5,623 nt of DNA from Bacilli bacterium (GTDB lineage: Bacteria; Bacillota_I; Bacilli_A; ML615J-28; CAG-313), in the NCBI GenBank assembly GCA_900752975.1, contig CAADXH010000006.1, forward strand, positions 1-5,623. Reading direction: 5' to 3'. Made by a program: the position numbers and the translations under genes. Positions 1 to 5,623 of the stretch are shown piece by piece. Within the stretch, counting starts at the first letter, position 1, and every line of letters starts with the position of its first letter. The notes under the pieces were generated by a model that saw only the letters and a program-made list of their open reading frames with translations, had not been told where the DNA came from and ran no database searches.

Positions 1-46
1 CTTTCCGAAAAAGCCTGTTTCTATTTTATTTCCTCCTTTTTTTATG

Positions 47-54
47 TATATTTG
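47..54 (+). promoter_or_regulatory. Possible Bacteroidetes -7 promoter element for the MBL-fold hydrolase gene
   Basis: TATATTTG matches the TAnnTTTG -7 consensus of the Bacteroidetes primary sigma factor exactly. It lies 55 bases before the start codon. The -33 element is weak: only T-rich sequence (TTTT at 24-27) sits at the expected distance and no clear TTTG is present. The rest of bases 1-109 holds no gene that I can support. A GGGAG at 96-100, nine bases before the ATG, could act as a weak ribosome binding site. Confidence 0.45.
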
Positions 55-109
55 CGGCTCTTTTAACACAAAAAACGTGGGGATTCACTAGAATTGGGAG
101 AGCAACAAA

Positions 110-913
110 ATGAAAATCAAATTTATAAGTCTCGCAAGCGGAAGTAGCGGCAACTGCTATTTTCTCGGAACAGACAGATATGGCATATTGGTGGATGCAG
201 GCATTGGCATCCGTACAATAAAAAAAACATTAAAAGAACTTGGAATCGGACTGGATATTATCCGGGCAGTATTCATAACACACGATCATGCCGACCACAT
301 CAAAGCAGTAGGGCATTTAGGAGAGAAATTTGGAATTCCTGTTTACTCTACTCCGGAAGTACATGCAGGAATCAACAAAAGTTATTGCATGACCGAGAAA
401 TTATCGACCTGCGTACACTACCTGCACAAAGGTGAGACAATGGAATTGGAAGATTTCGCAATTACTGCCTTTGAAGTGCCTCACGACGGAACTGACAATG
501 TTGGCTATTGCATAAATATAGACGGTAAAATATTTTCTTTCCTTACTGACTTGGGGCATATCACTCCCACTGCCGCCGAATATATATGCAAAGCAAACTA
601 TTTGGTATTGGAAGCGAATTACGATGAAGAGATGTTGAAAATGGGACCTTATCCCCAATATTTAAAAGAACGTATTGCCGGGCCTAATGGACACATGAGT
701 AACCGCGAAACCGCCGATTTTTTGGCAGAAAATATCAATGAAAGTCTTAAATATATTTGGCTTTGTCATCTTAGCAAAGACAATAATCACCCCGAACTGG
801 CATATAAGACAGTAGAACTCTCACTACGAAACAAAGGGATTATCGTTGGCAAAGATGTGCAAGTCATTGCCTTAAAGCGGAATACGCCTTCAGATATTTA
901 TGAGTTTGAATAA
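110..913 (+). CDS. MBL-fold metallo-hydrolase, YycJ/WalJ-like
   Basis: This 267-residue protein belongs to the metallo-beta-lactamase fold hydrolases of the YycJ/WalJ/VicX type, which are soluble cytoplasmic enzymes. Some Bacillota members act as DNA exonucleases linked to cell-wall and replication control; the Bacteroidetes members are poorly characterised, so the substrate here is unknown. Visible features: the family N-terminus SLASGSSGNCY (residues 7-17), the metal-binding THDHADH motif (H58, D59, H60, D62, H63), further candidate ligands in VPHDG (H125) and TDLGH (D147), LEANYD (168-172), GHMSN (194-198), and CHLSKDNNHP (H220) near the C-terminus. Length is normal and the ATG places the conserved N-terminus correctly. 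No signal peptide is seen. No obvious terminator follows; the next feature, 88 bases on, is a tRNA pair with its own promoter. Family assignment is firm; biological role is inference. Confidence 0.93.
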   Translation: MKIKFISLASGSSGNCYFLGTDRYGILVDAGIGIRTIKKTLKELGIGLDIIRAVFITHDHADHIKAVGHLGEKFGIPVYSTPEVHAGINKSYCMTEKLSTCVHYLHKGETMELEDFAITAFEVPHDGTDNVGYCINIDGKIFSFLTDLGHITPTAAEYICKANYLVLEANYDEEMLKMGPYPQYLKERIAGPNGHMSNRETADFLAENINESLKYIWLCHLSKDNNHPELAYKTVELSLRNKGIIVGKDVQVIALKRNTPSDIYEFE

Positions 914-948
914 ATTTCGATGAAAAGGTGAAAAAATGATGCAAAATG

Positions 949-979
949 TTGGATGTTTAAAAGAAAACACCTACCTTTG
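949..979 (+). promoter_or_regulatory. Bacteroidetes-type promoter for the tRNA-Lys pair
   Basis: TACCTTTG at 972-979 is a perfect TAnnTTTG -7 element. TTGG at 949-952, separated by 19 bases, is a near match to the -33 TTTG element. The -7 element ends 22 bases before the first tRNA, which is a good place for transcription start. This element is the strongest sign that the left part belongs to a Bacteroidetes genome. Confidence 0.75.
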
Positions 980-1001
980 CAACCGCAAATCAGAAAAGAA
1001 T

Positions 1002-1074
1002 GCACTCTTAGCTCAGTTGGTAGAGCAACTGACTCTTAATCAGTGGGTCCAGGGTTCGAATCCCTGAGGGTGTA
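1002..1074 (+). tRNA. tRNA-Lys (anticodon CTT), first copy
   Basis: A full cloverleaf of 73 bases can be drawn: acceptor GCACTCT with AGGGTGT (including G-U pairs, one at 1-72), D stem GCTC/GAGC, anticodon stem ACTGA/TCAGT with loop CTCTTAA, five-base variable loop, T stem CAGGG/CCCTG with loop TTCGAAT, and discriminator A at 1074. The anticodon CTT is at 1035-1037 and reads AAG lysine codons. CCA is not encoded: CAA follows the discriminator. It is the first of a tandem pair and probably co-transcribed with the second, 25 bases downstream. Confidence 0.97.
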
Positions 1075-1099
1075 CAAAAGAAAAAATAGTTTGTATTTT

Positions 1100-1172
1100 G
1101 CACTCTTAGCTCAGCTGGTAGAGCAATTGACTCTTAATCAATGGGTCCAGGGTTCGAGTCCCTGAGGGTGTA
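1100..1172 (+). tRNA. tRNA-Lys (anticodon CTT), second copy
   Basis: This 73-base cloverleaf differs from the first copy at only four positions: one in the D loop, one in the T loop, and a C-G to T-A pair swap in the anticodon stem (ATTGA/TCAAT). The swap keeps pairing intact, so the copy looks functional. The anticodon CTT is at 1133-1135. Unlike the first copy it is followed directly by CCA (1173-1175), which may be encoded or a coincidence. It is the last Bacteroidetes-like gene before the composition change. Confidence 0.97.
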
Positions 1173-1186
1173 CCATTTTGTAAACT

Positions 1187-1213
1187 AAAGTCCTTCTATA
1201 GAGGCTTTTTTTT
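1187..1213 (+). terminator. Terminator of the tRNA-Lys transcript
   Basis: An imperfect hairpin (CCT-T-CTATAGAGG core with a bulged T, flanked by AAG/CTT pairing) is followed by a run of eight T at 1206-1213. It lies 15 bases after the second tRNA, in the orientation that would end the tRNA transcript. Confidence 0.7.
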
Positions 1214-1243
1214 ATTTATTGATGAAAAATGCCAAAATTAAAA
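1214..1243. other. Probable junction between two sequence sources
   Basis: This short A/T-rich stretch lies between the tRNA terminator and the terminator of the phosphofructokinase gene. Everything to the left has Bacteroidetes signals (TAnnTTTG promoters, about 43% G+C in a sampled line). Everything to the right has AGGAG ribosome binding sites, TATAAT-like -10 boxes and much lower G+C. I see no integrase, duplicated tRNA 3' end or direct repeat that would mark site-specific insertion. It may be an assembly join or a transfer boundary; the exact base cannot be fixed by eye. Confidence 0.6.
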
Positions 1244-1270
1244 TCTTGCCTTATGGGCAAGACTTTTTAT
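1241..1270 (-). terminator. Rho-independent terminator after the phosphofructokinase gene
   Basis: The arms TCTTGCC (1244-1250) and GGCAAGA (1256-1262) pair perfectly over seven bases around a five-base loop. A-rich sequence on the left gives a T tract on the minus strand, and CTTTTT on the right gives one on the plus strand, so the hairpin could work both ways. It sits 13 bases beyond the minus-strand stop codon. Confidence 0.85.
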
Positions 1271-1274
1271 TATT

Positions 1275-2498
1275 TCACTTCGCAGTTTTGACTTCAAAAT
1301 ATTTGACTATCCCGTTTTTTATATGAGGCTTGATATCACCTTGAATTAAGGGGAGTGCATATGCTAAATAATCATCAGTTACATTGTTACCTCGCTCATT
1401 AATCCAATTGCTTGGAACTGGTTTCACAAAGTTCGCAACCGCAGAAAGTGGTACACATGTGTATTTAACTTTATATGGAGAGTTACAAGTTCTAGAAATG
1501 GTAACCATTTTATCAGTATAGCCTTTTAAGTAGATTTTAACGCCATATCTACCGGCATTATAAGCTTCAGTTATGTCAGTTTTTGAAAGAATGTGAGCGG
1601 CTGAGCGTTGTAAAATATTTAGTTCTACACTTCTTACAGGAAATCCTAATTCTTTGCTTACTATTTCAGCAAGCACTACACCGACACCACCTAATTGAAG
1701 GTGCCCAAAATTATCATTTTGATTGTACAATCTTTTTTGTAGTAAATAATTGCCATTTTCGTCACGTATTCCTTCAGATACCGCAATTAATACTTTTTGT
1801 TTTTTATTGTAAATATTTTTAACATCTTCTAAAAACTCATTCAAACAAAACGTACGTTCAGGAATATAAATTAAGTCAGGTCCATAACCGGCGTAACATG
1901 CAAGCTTACTCGCACAAGTTAACCAACCACTATCGCGACCCATGATTTCAACAAAAGTTACACGCCCCTTTTGATAAACATTGGTATCTTGATAAATCTC
2001 AGTTATAGCTGTGTAAATAAACTTAATAGCTGATCCATATCCAGGAGTATGATCAATCAAAACCATATCATTATCAACTGTTTTAGGAATTCCAATAATT
2101 TGACAGTTGTATTTACTTGTTTTAAAATATTCACCAAGTTTATGACAAGTATCCATTGAATCATTCCCCCCAATATAGTAAAAACATTTAATATTATACT
2201 TGCAAAAAAATCTTTCAATGTGTTTGTATATTTCATCATTTAAATCACTTGGCATTTTAAATCTGACAGAACCAAGTGCTGCGGCTGGAGTTGTTTTTAA
2301 TAAAGTTAACTCTTCTTTGGTGTAATCATTAAAATCAATAAATCTTTCTTTAATAATTCCATCTATTCCGTTTAACAAACCATAAACATGGTCAAATGCT
2401 TTAGTTTTAAGATTTTCTTCAATTATTCCAAGTAAACTAGCATTAATAACTGCAGTCGGTCCACCTGACTGACCAACCATACACGAACCTTTTTCCAT
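1275..2498 (-). CDS. Phosphofructokinase, PPi-dependent type (diphosphate--fructose-6-phosphate 1-phosphotransferase)
   Basis: This 407-residue PFK-family enzyme should phosphorylate fructose 6-phosphate to fructose 1,6-bisphosphate in cytoplasmic glycolysis. Seen: the N-terminal phosphate-binding loop GQSGGPTAVINAS (residues 9-21), GGNDS (110-114), PKTVDND (138-144, catalytic base D142), MGRDSGW (186-192), IPERTF (212-217), LQLGGVG (268-274) and LQRSAAH (296-302). By family knowledge, Asp at the second variable position of GGxxS (D113) and Lys in PKTVDND (K139) mark pyrophosphate rather than ATP users, making the step reversible. N112 replaces the usual Asp of GGDDS. Length suits the roughly 400-residue bacterial PPi-type enzymes; PPi-dependent PFK is well known from Acholeplasma. 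The start is supported by an RBS six bases upstream. It is transcribed alone, divergent from the lipoprotein gene. Family is certain; phosphoryl donor is inferred from motifs. Confidence 0.93.
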   Translation of the reverse strand: MEKGSCMVGQSGGPTAVINASLLGIIEENLKTKAFDHVYGLLNGIDGIIKERFIDFNDYTKEELTLLKTTPAAALGSVRFKMPSDLNDEIYKHIERFFCKYNIKCFYYIGGNDSMDTCHKLGEYFKTSKYNCQIIGIPKTVDNDMVLIDHTPGYGSAIKFIYTAITEIYQDTNVYQKGRVTFVEIMGRDSGWLTCASKLACYAGYGPDLIYIPERTFCLNEFLEDVKNIYNKKQKVLIAVSEGIRDENGNYLLQKRLYNQNDNFGHLQLGGVGVVLAEIVSKELGFPVRSVELNILQRSAAHILSKTDITEAYNAGRYGVKIYLKGYTDKMVTISRTCNSPYKVKYTCVPLSAVANFVKPVPSNWINERGNNVTDDYLAYALPLIQGDIKPHIKNGIVKYFEVKTAK

Positions 2499-2504
2499 CT
2501 TGTA

Positions 2505-2527
2505 CCTCTACTTTCCCTTATATTATA
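2505..2527 (-). promoter_or_regulatory. RBS and -10 box of the phosphofructokinase gene
   Basis: On the minus strand, GAGG (complement of 2505-2508) lies six bases before the ATG, as part of GTAGAGGT. A perfect TATAAT is the complement of 2522-2527. No good -35 stands at 17 bases; the sequence there reads TATGAA, so the promoter call rests mainly on the -10 box. Confidence 0.6.
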
Positions 2528-2570
2528 TCTTAAAAAAATTTTTTTTCATATTCATTTATTTATGAAAATG

Positions 2571-2599
2571 TTTACTTAAATAGCATAAAAACCTAAAAT
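2571..2599 (+). promoter_or_regulatory. Sigma-70/SigA-type promoter of the repeat lipoprotein gene
   Basis: TTTACT (2571-2576) and TAAAAT (2594-2599) are separated by exactly 17 bases, matching the -35 and -10 consensus at four and five of six positions. It lies 30 bases before the start codon in the divergent intergenic region shared with the phosphofructokinase gene. Confidence 0.6.
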
Positions 2600-2618
2600 T
2601 CGTTAAAAATATTAACAT

Positions 2619-2624
2619 AGGAGG
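2619..2624 (+). promoter_or_regulatory. Ribosome binding site of the repeat lipoprotein gene
   Basis: A full AGGAGG consensus is placed five bases before the ATG at 2630. It fixes the start codon and marks this part of the window as using strong Shine-Dalgarno initiation. Confidence 0.85.
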
Positions 2625-2629
2625 ATTTT

Positions 2630-3895
2630 ATGAAAAAATTTAAACATTTAATTTTTGTGTTAACACTGCTTATTTCATTGTCATTTATTACTTTTACTTC
2701 ATGCAAAAAAATTGATGATACTAAGGATAAAATACTAACTTCTATTGAAATAAGTAATGTTAAAACTTATTCAGATGATAAACTACAAGAAAATTTAGGA
2801 TTTGTTAATAAAGGCAGCGTAATAATTAATAAAGATAATAATACCATTAAAGTAGATAAAATGGAACCTAAAGATAAAATAACTTTAGACATAAAAGTTA
2901 CTAATGATAGTTTTATGGATGTAAAGTCCAATGTTGTCATATCATCACTTAACAATAGTGAATTGTTTAAAGAAATGGACATTTTAATTGATGAAAAGCA
3001 CTATCACGGAATGAATGCATATACTAATTGGTATACATTAGGAATGAAGGATGACAATAAATCAAAACTATTTAGCGTAACAATTTCTTATCCAAAAGCA
3101 TACATTGTCACTAAAAATGATACTGAATACACCATTAAAATAGAAAACGATGTAGTTATGGCTTCAATGGATAAAAATGAACTAAAGGAAAAAGACCTAG
3201 GCATTAAGACACTTCAAGATTTAACTTTGTTAAAAGATGCAATTAATAATGAATATGATTTTAAAGGTCATACTTTTAAATTACTTGCTTCAATAGATGG
3301 GGAAAATAAAGAATTTACAAGTATTTTGAATAATCATAATAAACTTGATAATGTTGTTATTGATGGAAATAACCATAGTATCAAAAATATTAAATTACCA
3401 GTTCAAGATAATGGTGGATTTATTTCTTATAATACTTCAAAACTTACCATTAAAAACATTATTTTTGATAACTTTATGGTTGAAACAACTACTGATAAAA
3501 ATCAAACTTATGCAGGAGTCATTATAGGTAAAAACTATGCCAATGTCATGTTTGAAAATGTTAAAGTCATAAATTCAAAAGTAAAAAATAATTGGCAATG
3601 TGGTGGATTTGTTGGATATTCTGAAACATACACACCTACCTTTAAGGATTCAGAAATTGAAAACACCTATATAGGCGGTAAAAATGCTACATCTGGATGT
3701 TTCTTTGGACTTGGCGTCGTTGACATCAAATTAGAAAACTGTAAAGCTAAAAATGTTAAACTATTCACAGATGGTTTAACATGGGATTCAACTCAAAAAT
3801 TGAATAACAATTATTATGTGGGTCATCTTTATGGTAAAACTTTAACCACAACTAATTGTAAAGAAGAAAATGTAACAGTTGTTGATAAAGAATAA
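2630..3895 (+). CDS. Surface lipoprotein with GLUG-like beta-helix repeats
   Basis: This 421-residue protein is exported and predicted to be lipid-anchored: the N-terminus has Lys residues, a hydrophobic stretch (7-20) and a lipobox ending FTSC (C25). Residues about 35-175 look like a beta-sandwich; MEPKDKITLDIKVTND (78-93) recalls the 'PGD...V.N' signature of TasA/camelysin-like or related Ig-like domains, but this is inference. Residues 197-254 have the form that usually opens GLUG beta-helix proteins (L.DAI, then F+GHTFKL, then IDGNNHSIKNI). Five repeats follow, with G-rich starts near 262, 295, 325, 356 and 397. No catalytic motif is seen, so a binding or adhesion role at the cell surface is the best guess. 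It has its own promoter and RBS upstream and a terminator right after the stop. Composition is very A/T-rich, even compared with its neighbours. Confidence 0.8.
   Translation: MKKFKHLIFVLTLLISLSFITFTSCKKIDDTKDKILTSIEISNVKTYSDDKLQENLGFVNKGSVIINKDNNTIKVDKMEPKDKITLDIKVTNDSFMDVKSNVVISSLNNSELFKEMDILIDEKHYHGMNAYTNWYTLGMKDDNKSKLFSVTISYPKAYIVTKNDTEYTIKIENDVVMASMDKNELKEKDLGIKTLQDLTLLKDAINNEYDFKGHTFKLLASIDGENKEFTSILNNHNKLDNVVIDGNNHSIKNIKLPVQDNGGFISYNTSKLTIKNIIFDNFMVETTTDKNQTYAGVIIGKNYANVMFENVKVINSKVKNNWQCGGFVGYSETYTPTFKDSEIENTYIGGKNATSGCFFGLGVVDIKLENCKAKNVKLFTDGLTWDSTQKLNNNYYVGHLYGKTLTTTNCKEENVTVVDKE
3413..3859 (+). repeat. Five GLUG-like coding repeats in the lipoprotein
   Basis: At protein level five units share the pattern small/Gly-Gly-aromatic or Val, a short spacer, then (F/I)xNxxxxNxxV: GGFISYNT...IKNIIFDNFMV, AGVIIGKN...FENVKVINSKV, GGFVGYSE...FKDSEIENTYI, GCFFGLGV...LENCKAKNVKL and VGHLYGKT...TNCKEENVTV. 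Spacing between starts is about 33, 30, 31 and 41 residues. The DNA itself is not an exact repeat, so the units are old or under selection for structure only. Confidence 0.65.
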
Positions 3896-3899
3896 GAAA

Positions 3900-3938
3900 A
3901 ATCACTAGAAAATACCACCATGGCATCTTCTAGTGATT
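3900..3938. terminator. Long bidirectional terminator between convergent lipoprotein and serpin genes
   Basis: AATCACTAGAA (3900-3910) pairs perfectly with TTCTAGTGATT (3928-3938) over 11 bases, and the interior can pair further (ATACC with GGCAT, one mismatch) around an ACCAT loop. CTTTGTTTT follows on the plus strand and the minus strand runs into TTTTTCTTATTC, so it can end both converging transcripts. It begins four bases after the lipoprotein stop codon and lies seven bases from the serpin stop codon. Confidence 0.88.
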
Positions 3939-3945
3939 CTTTGTT

Positions 3946-5196
3946 TTATAGATTACGTATAACACCTACAAATAGTGGTAAATTATTCGCATCATAAATT
4001 ACGTAAAGAAATGGATGATCTAAAGTTAATTCAATCAACTTCTCTATTGGTGCTGATGTACATTCATTAGTAATTGATGTTACAGCAGCCGCTTTAGTTC
4101 CATTTTCATCAAAAATGACTTTTGCATTTTGTTTTATACCTGAAACAAAAGCGTTTTCACCATATAAGGCATTAATTGATGCTTTATGTTTATCAAAAAT
4201 ATTTGATATGCCTAGAGCTTTAAGACTACTCATTATATCTAGTTCAGAAGTAACTTCAAATTTAGGTACAGAAACAATTACATCAGCGCCATTATATAAT
4301 ACATTTTCTAGGAAGATATCACTATTTAATAAATCATCAACTGTATAGCCTACCTTAGGTAACATGTATCTTACCCTACAATCATTAGAATAGCGATCAA
4401 AAGCTTCTATGTACATTTCGTTTTCATAATAAAGAGAAGTAATTCTGTGAGTTAAATATGATACCATATTTTTGTTGTCAAATAATTCTTTATAGATGTT
4501 TTCTTTTTTCATTTCTTCTTTCCATCTATTTTCAAAATACACTGTATTAATTAAAGAAAATGCGGTGGTTTCATCCATTAATAATTGATTTGGTTTCATA
4601 TCTAATAAGTCATAGGTATGATAATTAATCCAATTACATATTTGTTCTAACGAATCATAATCAAATGTTGTTCTAAAAGCATCAACAAAATAGTTTTCTT
4701 CAAGAATTTTCGCATACTCTTTATTTACTTCATACGCTTTATTTACCCATATTGAGTTAGCTATTTCACTCGTACCTAGTTCGTTGTTATAATAATTATT
4801 AGTATAAACTGTTTTTAGTTCTTTTCTTAATAAATCCTTATCATTTATTGATAGTAGATTTTCTAGTTCCAATGCACTTTCACCATCACATGCTTCATAA
4901 AGCATTGCAAGTGCAAAGTATAAGCTAATCGGTGAGTATATTTCATTCTGGTTAGATTTAAATATTTCTTTCGTTGTACTATTGGTAAATTTTTTTAAGA
5001 TAGTAATAAATTTTTGACCATTTGCCTCGTTTGAGTTTTTTGATTCAGGATATACTACCTTATTTACACGCATAAAATTAGCATTTTCCTTAATATTTAA
5101 AGTTTTTCTAGTTTTATTGATAGTTTTACAACTAACAAATCCACAAGTTAATACAACTAAAACAAGTAATAAAATTTTTTTTAGATTTTTCTTCAT
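3946..5196 (-). CDS. Serpin (serine protease inhibitor) lipoprotein
   Basis: This 416-residue protein is a bacterial serpin, a suicide inhibitor that traps proteases by inserting its cleaved reactive loop into a beta-sheet. The signal peptide (hydrophobic 8-20) ends in a lipobox FVSC (C23), so it is probably anchored outside the membrane. Serpin signatures in order: NEIYSPISLYFALAML (84-99), ANSIWVNK (146-153), LINTVYFENRW (215-225), VSVPKFEVTSELDI (308-321), the hinge FDENGTKAAAVTS (362-374) and HPFLYVIYD...PLFVGVI (394-413). The hinge fits inhibitory serpins: E364 at P17, G366 at P15, T367 at P14, Ala at P12-P10 and T373 at P8. By that count the scissile bond would be T380-S381, but loop length can vary. 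The length is a typical serpin core plus a linker of about 40 residues. The start is supported by an RBS five bases upstream. The target protease is unknown; gut bacterial serpins are known to block host or microbial serine proteases. Confidence 0.93.
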   Translation of the reverse strand: MKKNLKKILLLVLVVLTCGFVSCKTINKTRKTLNIKENANFMRVNKVVYPESKNSNEANGQKFITILKKFTNSTTKEIFKSNQNEIYSPISLYFALAMLYEACDGESALELENLLSINDKDLLRKELKTVYTNNYYNNELGTSEIANSIWVNKAYEVNKEYAKILEENYFVDAFRTTFDYDSLEQICNWINYHTYDLLDMKPNQLLMDETTAFSLINTVYFENRWKEEMKKENIYKELFDNKNMVSYLTHRITSLYYENEMYIEAFDRYSNDCRVRYMLPKVGYTVDDLLNSDIFLENVLYNGADVIVSVPKFEVTSELDIMSSLKALGISNIFDKHKASINALYGENAFVSGIKQNAKVIFDENGTKAAAVTSITNECTSAPIEKLIELTLDHPFLYVIYDANNLPLFVGVIRNL

Positions 5197-5201
5197 AGGA
5201 C

Positions 5202-5253
5202 TCTCCTTTTATTTTTACAATACTATTATAATAAAAAAGTATAAAAAAAACAA
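5202..5253 (-). promoter_or_regulatory. RBS and promoter of the serpin gene
   Basis: On the minus strand AAGGAGA (complement of 5202-5208) stands five bases before the ATG. A perfect TATAAT is the complement of 5225-5230, and TTGTTT (complement of 5248-5253) lies 17 bases further upstream as a weak -35. The serpin is therefore its own transcription unit, starting next to the insertion-sequence remnant. Confidence 0.65.
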
Positions 5254-5274
5254 CAATTATGAGTCAAGTCATAG

Positions 5275-5623
5275 TTGACAAAAAGAAAAAGCATAGTAAC
5301 TTTTAGTCTTAGAGAAATTACCAGAAAAGAATACGAAATTGTAGAGACTCTTTCTCGGGAGTTTAATATTAAATCAGTTTGTATGGTAATGAATGTTTCA
5401 AGAAGCGGATACTATAAATGGTTAAATGTAAAGGAACAATTCATAACTACCAAAAAAACAGAATAGCACTAGTAGAAAAATAAAAAATATCCATAAGCAT
5501 CATTTGACTTATGATATAGATTAATAGCTAAAAATATTAGAAATAAAACTGGATGGATATTTAGTAACAATTTACGTCATAAAGTATGTAAAAGTTTAAA
5601 TATACGTTCAAAAGCACGTAAAA
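5275..5623 (+). pseudogene. IS3-family (IS150-like) transposase orfB fragment, frameshifted and cut by the window edge
   Basis: The first open stretch (TTG at 5275 to the stop ending at 5466) encodes the orfB N-terminus with its typical VSRSGYYKWL end (residues 41-50). The coding signal then moves to the next frame at about 5462, giving KIKNIHKHHLTYDI, which corresponds to the 'IHxxHxxxYGYRRI' region of IS3 transposases. From about 5521 it returns to the first frame as RNKTGWIFSNNLRHKV and NIRSKARK, matching the pre-catalytic segment of the family. Two frameshifts and in-frame stops mean no working protein unless it is recoded. The DDE catalytic core would lie to the right of the window. No orfA is visible upstream, so the left part of the element is probably missing. 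The family call is good; the exact IS and true start are not. Confidence 0.78.

Noticed and set aside
401..658. Minus-strand open reading frame of 85 codons inside the hydrolase gene
   Set aside because: It lies wholly opposite a well-supported conserved gene and shows no recognisable protein features.
1002..1172. Direct repeat of about 73 bases as a mobile-element attachment pair
   Set aside because: The repeat is explained by two complete tRNA-Lys genes 25 bases apart; nothing mobile lies between them.
1583..1822. Plus-strand open reading frame opposite the phosphofructokinase gene
   Set aside because: The opposite strand carries the conserved enzyme, and this translation is rich in Leu, His and Phe with no motif.
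2499..2629. Riboswitch or leader RNA in the divergent intergenic region
   Set aside because: Only promoters and ribosome binding sites are seen; the stretch is short and A/T-rich with no stable stem.
3345..3527. Short plus-strand reading frame inside the repeat lipoprotein gene
   Set aside because: It is a shadow in another frame with low-complexity Leu/Ile content and no ribosome binding site.
4115..4348. Plus-strand reading frame opposite the serpin gene
   Set aside because: It overlaps the conserved serpin C-terminal half on the other strand and resembles no known protein.
1275..5196. Genetic island coding for a new defence or secretion system
   Set aside because: The three genes are a glycolytic enzyme and two lipoproteins in separate transcription units, with no nuclease, ATPase, toxin or secretion component.

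Overview
The window reads as two parts that do not look like the same genome. Bases 1 to about 1213 resemble a Bacteroidales chromosome: moderate base composition (about 43% G+C in a sampled 60-base line), two TAnnTTTG (-7) promoter elements of the Bacteroidetes primary sigma factor, an MBL-fold hydrolase of the YycJ/WalJ type, and two tandem tRNA-Lys(CTT) genes followed by a terminator. Bases from about 1240 to the end resemble a low-G+C Bacillota/Mollicutes-like genome (22-32% in sampled lines). This part has TATAAT-type -10 boxes, AGGAG-type ribosome binding sites on all three intact genes, a PPi-type phosphofructokinase, two Lys-rich lipoproteins and an IS3-family remnant. The change falls in a gene-free, A/T-rich stretch between two back-to-back terminators. 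No integrase or attachment repeat is visible, so a chimeric assembly join must be excluded before a transfer event is claimed.

Layout: promoter and MBL-fold hydrolase (+, 110-913); Bacteroidetes promoter and tRNA-Lys x2 (+, 1002-1172) with terminator; suspected junction (about 1214-1243); terminator and phosphofructokinase (-, 1275-2498); divergent intergenic region with promoters for both neighbours (2499-2629); beta-helix-like surface lipoprotein with five GLUG-like repeats (+, 2630-3895); a long hairpin serving as a shared bidirectional terminator (3900-3938); serpin-type protease inhibitor lipoprotein (-, 3946-5196) with its own RBS and promoter; and a frameshifted 5' part of an IS3-family orfB running off the right edge (+, 5275-5623).

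The right-hand genes are single-gene transcription units (divergent, then convergent) rather than an operon. The phosphofructokinase is central glycolysis. The lipoprotein and the serpin are both predicted to be exported and lipid-anchored, so they probably face the host or community environment. The serpin keeps the hinge pattern of inhibitory serpins and is the most biologically interesting protein here. I see no CRISPR array, phage module, toxin-antitoxin pair or clearly new multi-gene system.
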